Of a stretch of 64,000 nucleotides of DNA, positions 63,318 through 64,000 are shown piece after piece (the first letter of the stretch is position 1; each line of letters opens with the position of its first letter). Under the pieces are notes generated by a model. It saw only the letters and a list, made by a program, of their open reading frames with translations. It ran no database searches and was not told the origin of the DNA. Source of the DNA: Ectocarpus siliculosus (lineage: Eukaryota > Sar > Phaeophyceae > Ectocarpales > Ectocarpaceae); NCBI GenBank assembly GCA_000310025.1, contig FN648485.1, forward strand, positions 126,529 through 190,528. Reading direction: 5' to 3'. A program made the translations under genes and the position numbers.

Positions 63318-63619
63318 GTGATGACTCACATCATGTTCCAGGTGGTGCATTGGCTCTTTGAAGTCCTCAACGAGGACCGCTTGCAGTACAACAAAGAGAA
63401 CCCCGACGAGAGCCAGGGGTCCGAGGGACAGCTGGGGCCTGAGCAGCTGCGTGTTTACGAGGCTCCGGGGTTCAACGCCATGCTCCGAGCAGCTGACTGG
63501 GCGGACAAGTACCGCACTCCGGCGTCCGGAGGAGGAAGGAACGGCGGCGCGCCTCCGAGCAAGAAGAAGATCAAGTGGAAGTACCTGGATACTAGCAACG
63601 ACCAGGTCTTCAACCAGAC
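63318..63619 (+). CDS. Unknown gene, exon F
   Basis: 302 bp between the acceptor CTGCTTTTTAG and the donor GTGAGT, phase 0 in and phase 2 out. It reads VMTHIMFQVVHWLFEVLNED, then a Glu/Gln-rich stretch (NPDESQGSEGQLGPEQLRVY), FNAMLRAADWADKYRTPA, a Gly-rich basic linker (GGGRNGGAPPSKKKIKWKY) and NDQVFNQT. This is the best-supported exon of the gene. The gene continues beyond the window or into 63620-64000. I cannot name a family. Confidence 0.7.
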
Positions 63620-64000
63620 GTGAGTGTAGTGTTGCCTCCTCGAGAACAACCAACGGAGAGTCTCCGACGACGTGCTACCCCGGCCGCACCCGGTCGATCT
63701 ATGCACACTTTATTGTCACTTACAAGGGTTTCACACATCGGATAGATCATGAGCTAGCTCACCTTGTGTCCTTCAGGTCACCACCGAACCAACATTCCAC
63801 GATCACGTATCTCCTTCAGCTCACGTCTGGCAAACATACCCTGATCGCCTATGTCCGCCTCGCCTCCCATACGTATGGGTCCAGCGAAATATAATAAAGC
63901 GAGCGCGAAAAAGAAGGGGGGGAGAGAGAGAGAGGCAAACAGGTGTAGTTCGATATGGATGTAGCCTATGTAAGCCCACACACAGAGGCGACCACTACCA
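63620..64000. other. Intron after exon F, nothing recognised
   Basis: No exon with good borders is seen before the window ends. A GA-rich tract lies at 63917-63935. Confidence 0.45.

Overview
This is a eukaryotic nuclear window that is mostly repeats. No bacterial signatures are present: there are no operons, no Shine-Dalgarno-led genes and no tRNA or rRNA that I can see. The few host coding pieces are short exons bounded by spliceosomal signals (pyrimidine-rich AG acceptors, GTGAGT/GTAAGG donors). Three things together suggest a stramenopile, most likely a brown alga: an algal-type sulfotransferase gene, Copia plus DIRS-like tyrosine-recombinase plus LINE retroelements in one locus, and roughly balanced base composition. 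The taxonomic call is inference, at moderate confidence.

Layout. Positions 1-3640 are non-coding with a 225-bp direct repeat pair. Positions 3645-13165 are one long satellite array (unit about 113-115 bp, roughly 80 units) with a higher-order duplication of about 1.33 kb. A dispersed composite repeat (13.6-14.17 kb and 19.4-20.3 kb) is split by a Ty1/Copia element on the minus strand (14178-19401). That element has 257-bp LTRs and a perfect 5-bp target duplication (TATCC). Positions 20.3-26.1 kb hold dispersed repeat fragments. A decayed DIRS-like element on the minus strand follows (26.15-31.19 kb: gag with CCCH finger, RT, RNase H, tyrosine recombinase). Then come three units of the same satellite (31.25-31.6 kb) and a deleted second copy of the Copia element (31.63-33.75 kb). 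A second copy of the composite repeat lies at 36.4-39.3 kb and contains a 5'-truncated LINE.

Host genes. A sulfotransferase gene on the plus strand has recognisable exons at about 40354-40572, 40764-40956 and 49089-49385. Its roughly 8.1-kb last intron contains a second, deleted DIRS-like element (42.57-44.93 kb, antisense) and several other repeats. A second host gene of unknown function on the plus strand is suggested by exons between 58820 and 63619. Its putative 2.8-kb intron carries a 300-bp foldback repeat and an antisense LINE fragment. Two further exon candidates (about 24.9 kb plus, about 35 kb minus) are weak.

The right part also holds a LINE with a decayed reverse transcriptase (52.6-55.78 kb) ending in an (ACA)n tail, a 91-bp minisatellite directly downstream of it, and a long CT tract. 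Every transposon ORF examined carries stops, frameshifts or domain deletions, so none looks autonomous. Two Copia copies share the same loss of the integrase core, which suggests a non-autonomous lineage that was mobilised in trans.
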